A stretch of DNA of 5,894 bases from Mycolicibacterium porcinum (GTDB lineage Bacteria > Actinomycetota > Actinomycetes > Mycobacteriales > Mycobacteriaceae). The position numbers and the translations under genes are program-made. The stretch covers positions 1 through 5,894 of the forward strand of contig MSTD01000068.1 of assembly GCA_001942045.1 (NCBI GenBank). Direction: 5' to 3'. The notes under the pieces are model-generated. The model had not been told where the DNA came from and made no database searches. It was given only the letters and a program-made list of their open reading frames with translations. Shown here piece after piece: positions 1 through 5,588 of this stretch (the stretch's first letter is position 1; every line of letters starts with the position of its first letter).

Positions 1-183
1 ACCGCCGCCGAATCCCCCGGGGATGTGTCGAGCGCCGCCGCCATGGTCGCGGCCGCTCCGATCACCGGGGGCAGCGGTCGCCATTTGCATCAGGGCAGAC
101 GGGGTGAGGGCAGCGCTGCCGATGCACATGCCTGTAGCAAGCACGCAGATCCCGGCGATGGAAGTGACGCTACGAATCCACAC
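1..183 (-). CDS. Small exported glycine-rich protein, C-terminus cut by window edge
   Basis: This reading frame is open from a GTG at 181-183 to the left edge, giving 61 residues with no stop. The start is supported by a strong Shine-Dalgarno sequence (GGGAGGG on the minus strand, 188-194) four bases upstream. The product begins VWIRSVTSIAGICVLATGMC, read as a short basic N-region and a long hydrophobic stretch. An Ala-Thr-Ala-Ala signal-peptidase-I-like site follows near residues 36-39, so it is probably exported. The visible mature part is rich in Gly, Arg, His and Asp (a GGG near residue 49, then GGFGGG at the edge). No lipobox is evident. I recognise no family. It lies in the less GC-rich left stretch inferred to be an integrated element. 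A competing minus frame at 90-272 has no comparable ribosome-binding site. The remainder of the gene is outside the window. Confidence 0.6.
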   Translation of the reverse strand, partial: MWIRSVTSIAGICVLATGMCIGSAALTPSALMQMATAAPGDRSGRDHGGGARHIPGGFGGG

Positions 184-575
184 AATGCCCTCCCGGCGTC
201 GACCGTGACCATGCAAGTCGCAACGAAGATTGAGAATGGATACAGGGTGCGTAGCCATTCGATCACGCACATTTATATTGCGCAGCAGTACCGGCGAAGT
301 TGGCTGCGCTCTCCTTTGGTGCCGCGTCCGTGCCGATGAATCATCCATGGTGGCCCGGGGGACCCGTCGGTAACGTATGTTGACTTGCGGAGTCGCAGTT
401 GAACAAGAAACCGATCTCCGTCAGTTGACGAAATTCGTGCGAACGCTGCCATAGTGCATGCAACGGTTTATCGATTGAGCAAACTCGATGCATTGGCCTC
501 CGTATCGAGGTGTACCGGTCGCTCATATTAACGGCATTTGGGCCGCCGGTTGAAGGTTCGAGGATTCTGGGGCGC
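184..575. other. Intergenic region without a supported gene
   Basis: I see no convincing gene here. Short frames exist (for example minus 341-526) but have no ribosome-binding site and no recognisable protein. Composition is close to 50% GC by hand count over 421-540, well below the core genes to the right. The region must contain the promoter of the exported protein at 1-183. An AT-rich TATAAA on the minus strand (272-277) could be a -10 element, but there is no good -35 match at the right distance, so this is only a suggestion. A 6-bp hairpin with a CAAA loop (474-489, one G-U pair) has no T-run and is not a convincing terminator. Confidence 0.5.
188..194 (-). promoter_or_regulatory. Ribosome-binding site for the left-edge exported protein
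   Basis: Reading the minus strand, GGGAGGG is followed by four bases (CATT) and then GTG. It is the only strong purine-rich motif near a possible start in this stretch. It selects the frame encoding a signal peptide over the overlapping alternative frames. Confidence 0.55.
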
Positions 576-992
576 TTAACTCACTTTCGTGAGGGTGAAC
601 CCTGTGGTCACGGTTCCCGGTGTGCCATCGCACTCCGGACCATAGTTACTGGTTAAAGTGCCCCGCAGAGTCGTCGTATCCCACGTGTAGACCTGATCTG
701 CCGGGTAGGCGTTGCCCTCGCAGATGTCTCCAACCGGGTTGGTGACGCTGAGGATCCACTGGCTACCATGAAGAATTGCATCGCCTTGCACATTTCCCTT
801 CTCGCCGACGATGTGGGCAACGCATCCATCTGTTGCGCAGTTCGATGAAACCGTCACCGTGGCGATGTCGCCTATCTCGGGATCGTATCTGTACACACCG
901 TTGAAGCCTTCCTCGGCGAACGCCGGACCTGCCGAAACCAGACTCAGGCTAACGATAACTGCGGTTGCGGTCGCATAGTTGGTGATATTCAT
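576..992 (-). CDS. Exported four-cysteine protein of a mycobacterial secreted family
   Basis: The predicted product has 138 residues. The ATG at 990-992 is chosen because AGGGGG (1000-1005 on the minus strand) sits seven bases upstream; extending to a GTG at 1028 would lack such a site and would spoil the signal peptide. Residues 1-26 form a signal peptide (hydrophobic stretch about 7-22) ending in Ala-Phe-Ala before Glu-Glu, a classical signal peptidase I site. The mature domain of about 112 residues has a Gly-Val-Tyr opening, four cysteines (C52, C57, C91, C121), Trp79 and Trp104, and a C-terminal FTLTKV. From memory this pattern is common in small exported mycobacterial proteins of unknown function. 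Two disulphides are plausible given export, but the pairing is not known. The gene stands alone, with long non-coding stretches on both sides, in the inferred integrated element. Function unknown. Confidence 0.8.
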   Translation of the reverse strand: MNITNYATATAVIVSLSLVSAGPAFAEEGFNGVYRYDPEIGDIATVTVSSNCATDGCVAHIVGEKGNVQGDAILHGSQWILSVTNPVGDICEGNAYPADQVYTWDTTTLRGTLTSNYGPECDGTPGTVTTGFTLTKVS

Positions 993-1418
993 GGAACTAC
1001 CCCCTGAATATTGGCGGTGTGCTTGCACAGGAAGAAATACAAAGCTAGCCAGGTCGCCAGATTACCCGCGGATTTTCCATATCCTCGAGGACGTCCCACC
1101 AAGGCATTCTGCCACGTATGTCATCCCGACGGATTTGATTTTCGGACAACTACGGCGACTACCACGTGGTCGACATCGACATCCCCTTTCTAAGCCGCCG
1201 GCACCGCTAGCTGACCCTGCCGTCGATTCGCCAAGAACGGCGACTGTGTATTCCTACAACGGTGGCATAGCGGTCGTTGAGCGCCGCGCAATGAGGCATG
1301 CGGAACGGGATGATCGTCGACCGTTATTTGCCGACCGGGGTTTGATTGCCGGGGAAGAAGTGGCGTGACCAGCCCGAATAACACGATGTGGGAAGCCGTT
1401 TCATCGCTTGGGGACGCA
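993..1418. other. Non-coding stretch between exported protein gene and tRNA scar
   Basis: About 425 bp holding no gene I can support. Overlapping open frames exist on both strands (for example plus 979-1368 and minus 1190-1426) but have no ribosome-binding sites, no recognisable domains, and compositions that look like accidental translation. The part next to 993 must carry the promoter of the exported protein at 576-992. A TAGCTT on its strand fits the loose mycobacterial -10 pattern TAnnnT, but without a -35 partner. No integrase, excisionase or transposase fragment is recognisable. The absence of sense coding up to the tRNA scar fits the decayed or non-coding end of an integrated element. 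Confidence 0.45.
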
Positions 1419-1462
1419 TTACACACCAGCGGTCGGCGGTTCGATACCGTCCGCGCCCACCA
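1419..1462 (+). pseudogene. tRNA-Val(UAC) 3' half, probable attachment-site scar
   Basis: From U33 onward this matches canonical tRNA numbering base for base: anticodon UAC (1420-1422), 3' strand of the anticodon stem ACCAG (1425-1429), a five-base variable loop (1430-1434), and the T-arm GGCGG / TTCGATA / CCGTC (1435-1451) with one G-U pair. The 3' acceptor strand CGCGCCC (1452-1458), discriminator A and encoded CCA (1460-1462) follow. The 5' half is absent: the expected acceptor strand GGGCGCG, a D-arm, and the anticodon-stem partner CTGGT (1413-1417 reads GACGC) are not found upstream. The break falls inside the anticodon loop, a typical crossover region for tRNA-targeting integrases. It cannot make a functional tRNA. 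Its end lies 15 bp from the stop codon of the convergent gene at 1478. Confidence 0.85.
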
Positions 1463-1477
1463 AGTAAGTCCCCGGTC

Positions 1478-1981
1478 CTAGGACCACACCGGCTTCGCAC
1501 GTTTGAGTGTGAGTTCCTGGCCGCGCATGACGGTCTCGCCCCAGCACGACGGGCTGTCCTCGGAGAACTTCATGTTGACGAATCCGGTGAGATCGGGCCG
1601 GATGACGTATTTGAACGGAACGGGGCCGGTTTTCTGCGCGAGTGCGCCGGGCTTGCACGGCATGCCGGGGTTGACGCGCTCGCCGACCCACGCGCCGTTG
1701 TGCCGATCGGCGGCGGAATCCCACGCCAGGTCCAGTTGCCATTCGCCCTCACGTTCGGGCGAACGCACCCGCAAGCACCGGGGTCCGCAGCCCGACAGGG
1801 TCCAGTCATAGGGCTCGGCTGCGGTGCCTGGCGAGGGCTCCGTCACGGTGTAGACGCCGGCGCGAGGCAGCGGCGGGGCCGGCAACTCGGGGGCCGCGGC
1901 GGGTGGGCCTGATGACCTGAGGCCGCCGAGCGCGAATCCGATTGCCAGCGAAACGGCAACCAGGACAATGGCGTCTTTCAA
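1478..1981 (-). CDS. Small exported or membrane-anchored four-cysteine protein, unknown function
   Basis: A TTG start at 1979-1981 gives 167 residues and is preferred because GGAGG (1989-1993, minus strand) lies seven bases upstream. In-frame alternatives at ATG 2005 and GTG 2038 have weak or no ribosome-binding sites. Residues 1-20 (MKDAIVLVAVSLAIGFALGG) form a single hydrophobic segment that could be an uncleaved anchor or a signal peptide. A Pro/Ala-rich linker follows (about 25-40), then a domain opening Ala-Gly-Val-Tyr with C65, C69, C109 and C146, and a Leu-Thr-Leu-Lys ending. The layout resembles the exported protein at 576-992. The gene follows the VOC gene on the same strand (63 bp gap with this start) and may be co-transcribed with it. 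It is the first gene on the core side of the tRNA scar. Export is inferred from the N-terminus; function unknown. Confidence 0.75.
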   Translation of the reverse strand: MKDAIVLVAVSLAIGFALGGLRSSGPPAAAPELPAPPLPRAGVYTVTEPSPGTAAEPYDWTLSGCGPRCLRVRSPEREGEWQLDLAWDSAADRHNGAWVGERVNPGMPCKPGALAQKTGPVPFKYVIRPDLTGFVNMKFSEDSPSCWGETVMRGQELTLKRAKPVWS

Positions 1982-1988
1982 AAGGGGA

Positions 1989-1993
1989 CCTCC
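1989..1993 (-). promoter_or_regulatory. Ribosome-binding site favouring a TTG start
   Basis: GGAGG on the minus strand, seven bases before the TTG at 1979-1981. The longer in-frame starts at 2005 and 2038 have no comparable motif, so this site decides the start of the exported protein and places the hydrophobic segment at its very N-terminus. Confidence 0.5.
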
Positions 1994-2044
1994 GAGTCGG
2001 ATCATATCCACGGACTCGGCGACACCCTGCCGTACCACTCGAGT

Positions 2045-2437
2045 TCAGGCCCCGGCGAAGAATTCCAGTGCGATGCCGTCGGGATCGCGGAAGCTGAGGC
2101 CCGACCCGTACGGGGCGTCCACGATCCCGCCGTGGGCGATGCCCAGCCCGTCCAACCGGTCCACCCAGCCCTCTAGGTCCGCCCGCGACGGACAGCCGAA
2201 GCCGACGTGGTCCAGCCCGACCCGGAACTCGCTGAACCGCTCGTCGGGTGCGGGGTCACGGTGCTGGTGGATGCCGAAGAGGGTGCCTCCCTCCAGCAGC
2301 CACACCAGATGGTGGAAGCCGGCGTCAGTGTCCTCGTCGAGCACCGGATCGGCACCGAACAGCGTGCGATACCACGGCCCGCTGACCGCCAGATCGCGGA
2401 CGGTGACCGCCACATGAGCGAGCGCTGGGAACGTCAT
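2045..2437 (-). CDS. VOC (glyoxalase/dioxygenase-fold) metal-binding protein
   Basis: The product has 130 residues, the usual length for a single-chain VOC protein with two beta-alpha-beta-beta-beta modules (about 4-60 and 73-128). The four positions that normally bind the metal are all occupied by ligand residues: H8 (AHVAVTV), H57 (FGIHQH), H77 (LDHVGFGC) and E125 (ALEFF). The FRDPDGIALEFF ending is typical of the family. An active metal-dependent enzyme is therefore likely, but the superfamily covers lyases, dioxygenases, isomerases and antibiotic-binding proteins, and the substrate cannot be read from the sequence. The start is firm: GAGGAGG (2443-2449) lies five bases upstream of the ATG. 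The MpaB-like stop codon is only 14 bases upstream, so the two are almost certainly co-transcribed. Confidence 0.9.
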   Translation of the reverse strand: MTFPALAHVAVTVRDLAVSGPWYRTLFGADPVLDEDTDAGFHHLVWLLEGGTLFGIHQHRDPAPDERFSEFRVGLDHVGFGCPSRADLEGWVDRLDGLGIAHGGIVDAPYGSGLSFRDPDGIALEFFAGA

Positions 2438-2451
2438 CTTCGCCTCCTCGG

Positions 2452-3279
2452 TCAGACCACTCGTTTGCCGAAGCGGTCACGGATCCGCATGTCCCACAGG
2501 TACAACTGGTAGCCCAACACCCACACCTCACGAGGGATCACCCGATCGGCGGCTCGCAGGCCGGTCAACAACCACTCGAATCGCCGTTGCTGATCGGCCG
2601 TCCAGCTCATCCGCATGTGGCTGCGGAACTCGGCGGGCAGGAACCCGGTGGTGGCGAACAGGTTGAACCGCCCGGCAATCAAGCGGATCGGTGCCGGCAG
2701 GAACGCCATCGCGGCCACCCCATGCAAGTGCTCCCGCACCGGCGGGTCGATCCGCAGCTCCTGCAGCGACTGCTTCCAGTACGCGTCGAACGCGTGGCGG
2801 TCCTCGGGCCACATCTCGTCGCGGACCTGCAACGTGGTGCCCAGCGTGCGGGCGTCGGCATAGACCGCGTCGGCGGACTCCTCATCGAGCGGCCCGTAGA
2901 GGAACTCGTGCATGTCGACGTAGTACCGGTAGAGGCAGGCGGCCACCCACAGCTGCAAACGTGGGTGGAAAGCGTTGTAGGACACCGGGCTTGATTCTCG
3001 TGACCGGACCAGCGCGTGTACCTCGTCGATCTGGGTGCGCAGCAACGCCCGGTCTGCTTCGGTGCCCATGGCGGCCGCGGCCAGGTAAGTGCCGGTGGTG
3101 CGGGCCCGTTTGAACGGATGCTTGTAGACGTTGCCGCTGTCCACCGGGCTCTCCAGCACGCCGTACCCGACGCCGGGGGAGGACAGCTGCATGATGACGT
3201 TGGCCGCGGGCAGCAGGGCCGCCGCGGGGTTGAGCAGATCGGTGACCCGGCGCGGGCGTCGTGGCGGACCCAGCCTCAT
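2452..3279 (-). CDS. MpaB/DUF2236-family putative haem oxygenase (Rv2237-like)
   Basis: The product has 275 residues from the ATG at 3277-3279. The frame stays open upstream to 3600, but that part is antisense to cobD, and conservation ([20 protein letters not shown]) begins just after this ATG. I recognise it as an orthologue of M. tuberculosis Rv2237 from [34 protein letters not shown] (about 43-65) and [36 protein letters not shown] (about 96-131, not one contiguous quoted motif). The family is related to MpaB and rubber-cleaving Lcp, helical proteins that bind haem b. H88 in IDEVHALV is a candidate haem ligand by family analogy, which I cannot confirm. There is no clear signal peptide. 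Only a weak AAGG, about 14 bases upstream, precedes the start. It diverges from cobD over 36 bp and leads into the VOC gene. The natural substrate is unknown. Confidence 0.85.
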   Translation of the reverse strand: MRLGPPRRPRRVTDLLNPAAALLPAANVIMQLSSPGVGYGVLESPVDSGNVYKHPFKRARTTGTYLAAAAMGTEADRALLRTQIDEVHALVRSRESSPVSYNAFHPRLQLWVAACLYRYYVDMHEFLYGPLDEESADAVYADARTLGTTLQVRDEMWPEDRHAFDAYWKQSLQELRIDPPVREHLHGVAAMAFLPAPIRLIAGRFNLFATTGFLPAEFRSHMRMSWTADQQRRFEWLLTGLRAADRVIPREVWVLGYQLYLWDMRIRDRFGKRVV

Positions 3280-3315
3280 GAATTCGAGTAGATCACCTTG
3301 TGAGACGCTGCCGGG
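3280..3315. promoter_or_regulatory. Short divergent intergenic region between MpaB-like gene and cobD
   Basis: Only 36 bp separate the two divergent starts, too few for two separate promoters with leader sequences. Either the promoters overlap each other or reach into the opposite gene's 5' end, or one or both transcripts are leaderless, as is common in mycobacteria. Upstream of the cobD GTG there is no strong Shine-Dalgarno motif, which fits leaderless translation. I cannot pick a convincing -10 box. Confidence 0.4.
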
Positions 3316-4263
3316 GTGTTTGCGCCGAGAAGTGCCGGTATCGCTGTGGGATTCCTGGCCGACCTGCTGCTCGGTGATCCACGCCGTGGGCATCCGGTGG
3401 CCGGGTTCGGTGCTGGCGCAGCCCGGTTGGAGAAGCTGACCTACGCCGACAGCCGCGGCCGGGGTGTGCTGCACACCGGGCTGTTGCTCGGCGGGCTGGC
3501 CGGGTTGGGCTGGGCCGCAGGGCGCGGTGACCGAATGTGGGTGACCGCGGCGGCCACTTACGTCGCGCTCGGCGGCACCTCGCTCAACCGCGTCGGGCAT
3601 CGGATGTCGACGCTGCTCACCGCCGACGACGCGGCGGGTGCCCGGCGACTGCTGCCCTCACTGTGCGGGCGGGATCCCGCCGCGCTGGACGCCTCGGGAC
3701 TGACCCGGGCCACCGTGGAATCGCTGGCGGAGAACACCTCTGACGCCCAGGTGGCACCGCTGTTCTGGGCGGCGATCGGCGGAGTTCCCGGCGTGCTGGT
3801 CTATCGGGGTGCCAACACGCTGGACGCCATGATCGGGCACCGCTCGCCGCGGTACAACCACTTCGGCTGGGCTGCAGCAAGATTCGACGATGTGCTGAAC
3901 TATGTGCCGGCCCGGCTGACGGGCGTGCTGACGGCGCTGTGCGCGCCGGTGGTGGGCGGGTCGCCGACCGCTGCGCTGCGCGCCTGGCGGCGCGATGCGT
4001 CGCGGCATCCCAGTCCGAATGCCGGGGTAGCCGAGGCGTCGTTCGCCGGGGCGCTCGGGGTGCGGCTGGGCGGCCCGACGCAGTATGCCCACCAGCTGGA
4101 GATCCGGCCCACCTTGGGCGACGGGCGCATCCCCGAGGTGGCCGATGTGGCGCGGGCGGTGCGACTGTCGCGCGCCGTGCAGGCCGCGTCGGCGGCGGTC
4201 GCGGTGCTGCTGGCGCTCAGCGCCGCTTTCCGTAGCGGTCGGCGATCTTCTCCTCGGTCGTGA
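3316..4263 (+). CDS. cobD: Cobalamin biosynthesis protein CobD (adenosylcobinamide-phosphate synthase, CbiB family)
   Basis: The product has 315 residues, the normal length for CobD/CbiB. By family knowledge this inner-membrane enzyme makes cobinamide by ATP-dependent amide bond formation between adenosylcobyric acid and the aminopropanol (phosphate) arm. Visible family motifs are [16 protein letters not shown] (17-32), [12 protein letters not shown] (110-121), [23 protein letters not shown] (130-152), [19 protein letters not shown] (167-185), PVVGGSP (211-217) and [19 protein letters not shown] (229-247). Hydrophobic segments lie near 8-20, 55-70, 74-90, 150-165, 200-215 and 288-304. The GTG at 3316 is the first possible start after an in-frame TGA at 3301, and the N-terminus lines up with mycobacterial CobD. 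Its ribosome-binding site is weak. No other cobalamin gene is in the window. Its last 47 bp overlap the SURF1 gene on the opposite strand. Confidence 0.93.
   Translation: MFAPRSAGIAVGFLADLLLGDPRRGHPVAGFGAGAARLEKLTYADSRGRGVLHTGLLLGGLAGLGWAAGRGDRMWVTAAATYVALGGTSLNRVGHRMSTLLTADDAAGARRLLPSLCGRDPAALDASGLTRATVESLAENTSDAQVAPLFWAAIGGVPGVLVYRGANTLDAMIGHRSPRYNHFGWAAARFDDVLNYVPARLTGVLTALCAPVVGGSPTAALRAWRRDASRHPSPNAGVAEASFAGALGVRLGGPTQYAHQLEIRPTLGDGRIPEVADVARAVRLSRAVQAASAAVAVLLALSAAFRSGRRSSPRS
4217..4263. other. Convergent 3' overlap of cobD and SURF1 genes
   Basis: The last 47 bp of cobD on the plus strand and of the SURF1 gene on the minus strand share the same DNA. Here cobD encodes its Arg/Ser-rich end and SURF1 encodes its conserved IADRYGKRR tail. 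There is no room for intergenic terminators and I see no hairpin plus T-run, so the transcripts must overlap in antisense. Confidence 0.85.
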
Positions 4264-5047
4264 GCTCGCGGGGCGGCTCTTCGGAGGCGGCCTGCGAGGC
4301 CGCCCGTTCGCGTCGTCGCTGCTGGATTTCGGCGTACACGAAGTAGCCCAGTCCCAGCGGGGCGACGATCCCGAACGCGATCCACTGGATGCCGTACGAC
4401 AGGAACGGTCCGGCATCGAGATGCGGCAGGGGGATTTCCCCGAGCCCGCCGGGCTGATCGGCCACCAGCTGCAGATACGAACCGGTCAGCGGAACACCGG
4501 TGAGCGTGGAGATCTGCTCGGGGTTGATCGAATACACCTGCTGCGCGCCGTCGTCGCCGCGGAACGGCTCCTTACCCGGCAGGCGGGCCTCCGCGTCACG
4601 CAAGCGGGCGGTGATCGTTACCTGGCCGGGCGGCGCGGCCGCGAACTGCGGCACCTTGTTCCCGTCGATCGGGGTGATGAAACCTCGATTGACCAGTACC
4701 GTCGGCCCGCCGTCGACCGCGAACGGGGTGAGCACCTCGAAGGCGGGTTCACCGTCGACCACGCGTAGCCGAACCAGCACCTCGGCCTTGGGCAGGTAGT
4801 GACCGGTCGCGGTGACCCGCTGCCACTGGGAGTCGGGTGCGGCCGAATCCTGCTGGGGGAGAAGGGTGCTGACGGGAACGGGATCGGCCTGCAGCGAATG
4901 GCTGATCTGGTTGTTCTCCCGCGAGGTCTTCGTGTTCTTGCCCAACTGCCACGGCGCCAGCACGGTGAAGCACAGATAGGCGAATGCGGCAACCACGATG
5001 AACAAGGCCACCCACTGGGGCCGAAGCAGGAAGGTCAAACGCCGCAT
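4217..5047 (-). CDS. SURF1-family cytochrome c oxidase assembly protein (Rv2235-like)
   Basis: The product has 276 residues with the SURF1 two-anchor layout. The first membrane segment is about 12-32, followed by PWQLGKN (32-38, the family WQ...R/K element). A periplasmic domain follows with VLVNRGF (117-123, matching the family VNRG motif) and ARLRDAEARLPGKEPF. The second segment is about 217-238, preceded by FLSYGIQWIAFGI (the family YxxQWxxFA motif). A charged cytoplasmic tail ends IADRYGKRR, as in the M. tuberculosis orthologue. SURF1 proteins help insert or deliver haem a during assembly of the aa3-type cytochrome oxidase. The ATG lies four bases after the ptpA stop. A GAGGAG inside the ptpA end, ten bases upstream, is the likely ribosome-binding site, so translation is probably coupled. 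The tail overlaps cobD convergently. Confidence 0.92.
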   Translation of the reverse strand: MRRLTFLLRPQWVALFIVVAAFAYLCFTVLAPWQLGKNTKTSRENNQISHSLQADPVPVSTLLPQQDSAAPDSQWQRVTATGHYLPKAEVLVRLRVVDGEPAFEVLTPFAVDGGPTVLVNRGFITPIDGNKVPQFAAAPPGQVTITARLRDAEARLPGKEPFRGDDGAQQVYSINPEQISTLTGVPLTGSYLQLVADQPGGLGEIPLPHLDAGPFLSYGIQWIAFGIVAPLGLGYFVYAEIQQRRRERAASQAASEEPPRELTTEEKIADRYGKRR

Positions 5048-5051
5048 CGGA

Positions 5052-5588
5052 CTAGGTCTCCTCGAGGACTTTCCGCTCCGCGAGCGCCTCGTCGACCCAG
5101 GCGTGCAGTCCGGGCAGGGAGGCCTCGATCACGGTGAACACGTCCTCGAAGTCGGCCTTGCCGCCGTAGTACGGATCCTCGACATCGAGAGCGTGCGCGC
5201 CCGAGCGCGGGTCGAACGAGCGCAGCATGCGCAGTCGGTCGCCCGCCACACCCAGATCGGTCAGGATGCGCAGATGATTGCGGCCGAGTGCCACGACCAG
5301 GTCGGCGCCGAGATGGTCCTCGCAAACCTGGGCGGCGACGTGATCGCTGGGATAGCCGCGCTCACGCAACACCAGGCAGGCGCGCTCGTCGGCACCATCC
5401 CCGGCGTGCCAGCCGCCGGTGCCGCCGCTGGTCACCCGGACCACGTCGGCCAGGCCGCGCTCGCTGATCTGGTGGGCGAACATCTTCTCGGCCATCGGCG
5501 ACCGGCAGATGTTGCCCGAGCACACGAACGTGACGTGCAGACTGTGCTGATTCCCCGGTCGCTCTGCTCCTGCCCGCCGGTCAGACAC
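5052..5588 (-). CDS. ptpA: Low-molecular-weight protein tyrosine phosphatase PtpA
   Basis: From a GTG at 5586-5588 the product has 178 residues. The P-loop CSGNICRS holds the nucleophile C23 and R29 (CX5R), followed by PMAEKMF. The general acid is D138 in DVEDPYYGG, and tandem tyrosines Y140-Y141 correspond to the pair reported as phosphorylated in M. tuberculosis PtpA. It hydrolyses phosphotyrosine; the M. tuberculosis enzyme is secreted and acts on host trafficking proteins, although this protein has no signal peptide and a host role is not implied for this species. GGGAGG (5595-5600) six bases upstream supports the GTG. The start overlaps the HAD stop by eight bases. The N-terminus is about 12 residues longer than the roughly 163-residue M. 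tuberculosis protein, and no in-frame start lies closer to the P-loop. Confidence 0.94.
   Translation of the reverse strand: MSDRRAGAERPGNQHSLHVTFVCSGNICRSPMAEKMFAHQISERGLADVVRVTSGGTGGWHAGDGADERACLVLRERGYPSDHVAAQVCEDHLGADLVVALGRNHLRILTDLGVAGDRLRMLRSFDPRSGAHALDVEDPYYGGKADFEDVFTVIEASLPGLHAWVDEALAERKVLEET

Larger units (their letters stand above)
1..1418. mobile_element. Putative distal end of a tRNA-Val-integrated element
   Basis: Three things support this. The stretch stops exactly where a 3'-half tRNA-Val begins. It is clearly less GC-rich than the conserved core genes to the right. It carries sparse, non-core cargo (two small exported proteins) in place of the continuation of the core gene order. 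Known biology: tyrosine-recombinase elements that target tRNA genes restore a complete tRNA at one junction and leave a 3' fragment at the other. In this orientation the intact tRNA and the integrase gene would be expected beyond the left edge. The element could equally be an old, partly deleted island. Neither its other end nor a recombinase is visible, so this is inferred. Confidence 0.5.

Noticed and set aside
23..339. Two overlapping plus-strand open frames at the left edge
   Set aside because: They run opposite to the better-supported signal-peptide gene, lack ribosome-binding sites and show no domain.
474..489. Small hairpin with CAAA loop as a terminator or operator
   Set aside because: Six-base stem with a G-U pair and no T-run; such hairpins are expected by chance.
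341..526. Minus-strand 61-residue open frame in the left intergenic region
   Set aside because: No ribosome-binding site upstream of its ATG, no signal peptide, no recognisable motif; length is within chance for this composition.
979..1368. Plus-strand 129-residue open frame before the tRNA scar
   Set aside because: Begins antisense within the exported-protein gene, has no ribosome-binding site, and its sequence is arginine-rich and unlike any family I know.
1190..1426. Minus-strand open frame that might be a transposase or integrase remnant
   Set aside because: No catalytic motif (DDE, or the R-H-R-Y of tyrosine recombinases) is visible and it starts within the tRNA fragment.
1419..1742. 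Minus-strand open frame ending in GADGIEPPTAGV
   Set aside because: This ending is a translation of the antisense of a tRNA T-arm/anticodon region, a familiar source of spurious protein tails; the rest overlaps the exported-protein gene in another frame.
3280..3600. Extended N-terminus of the MpaB-like protein up to 3600
   Set aside because: The extra 107 residues are the antisense of cobD, and family similarity starts right after the ATG at 3279.
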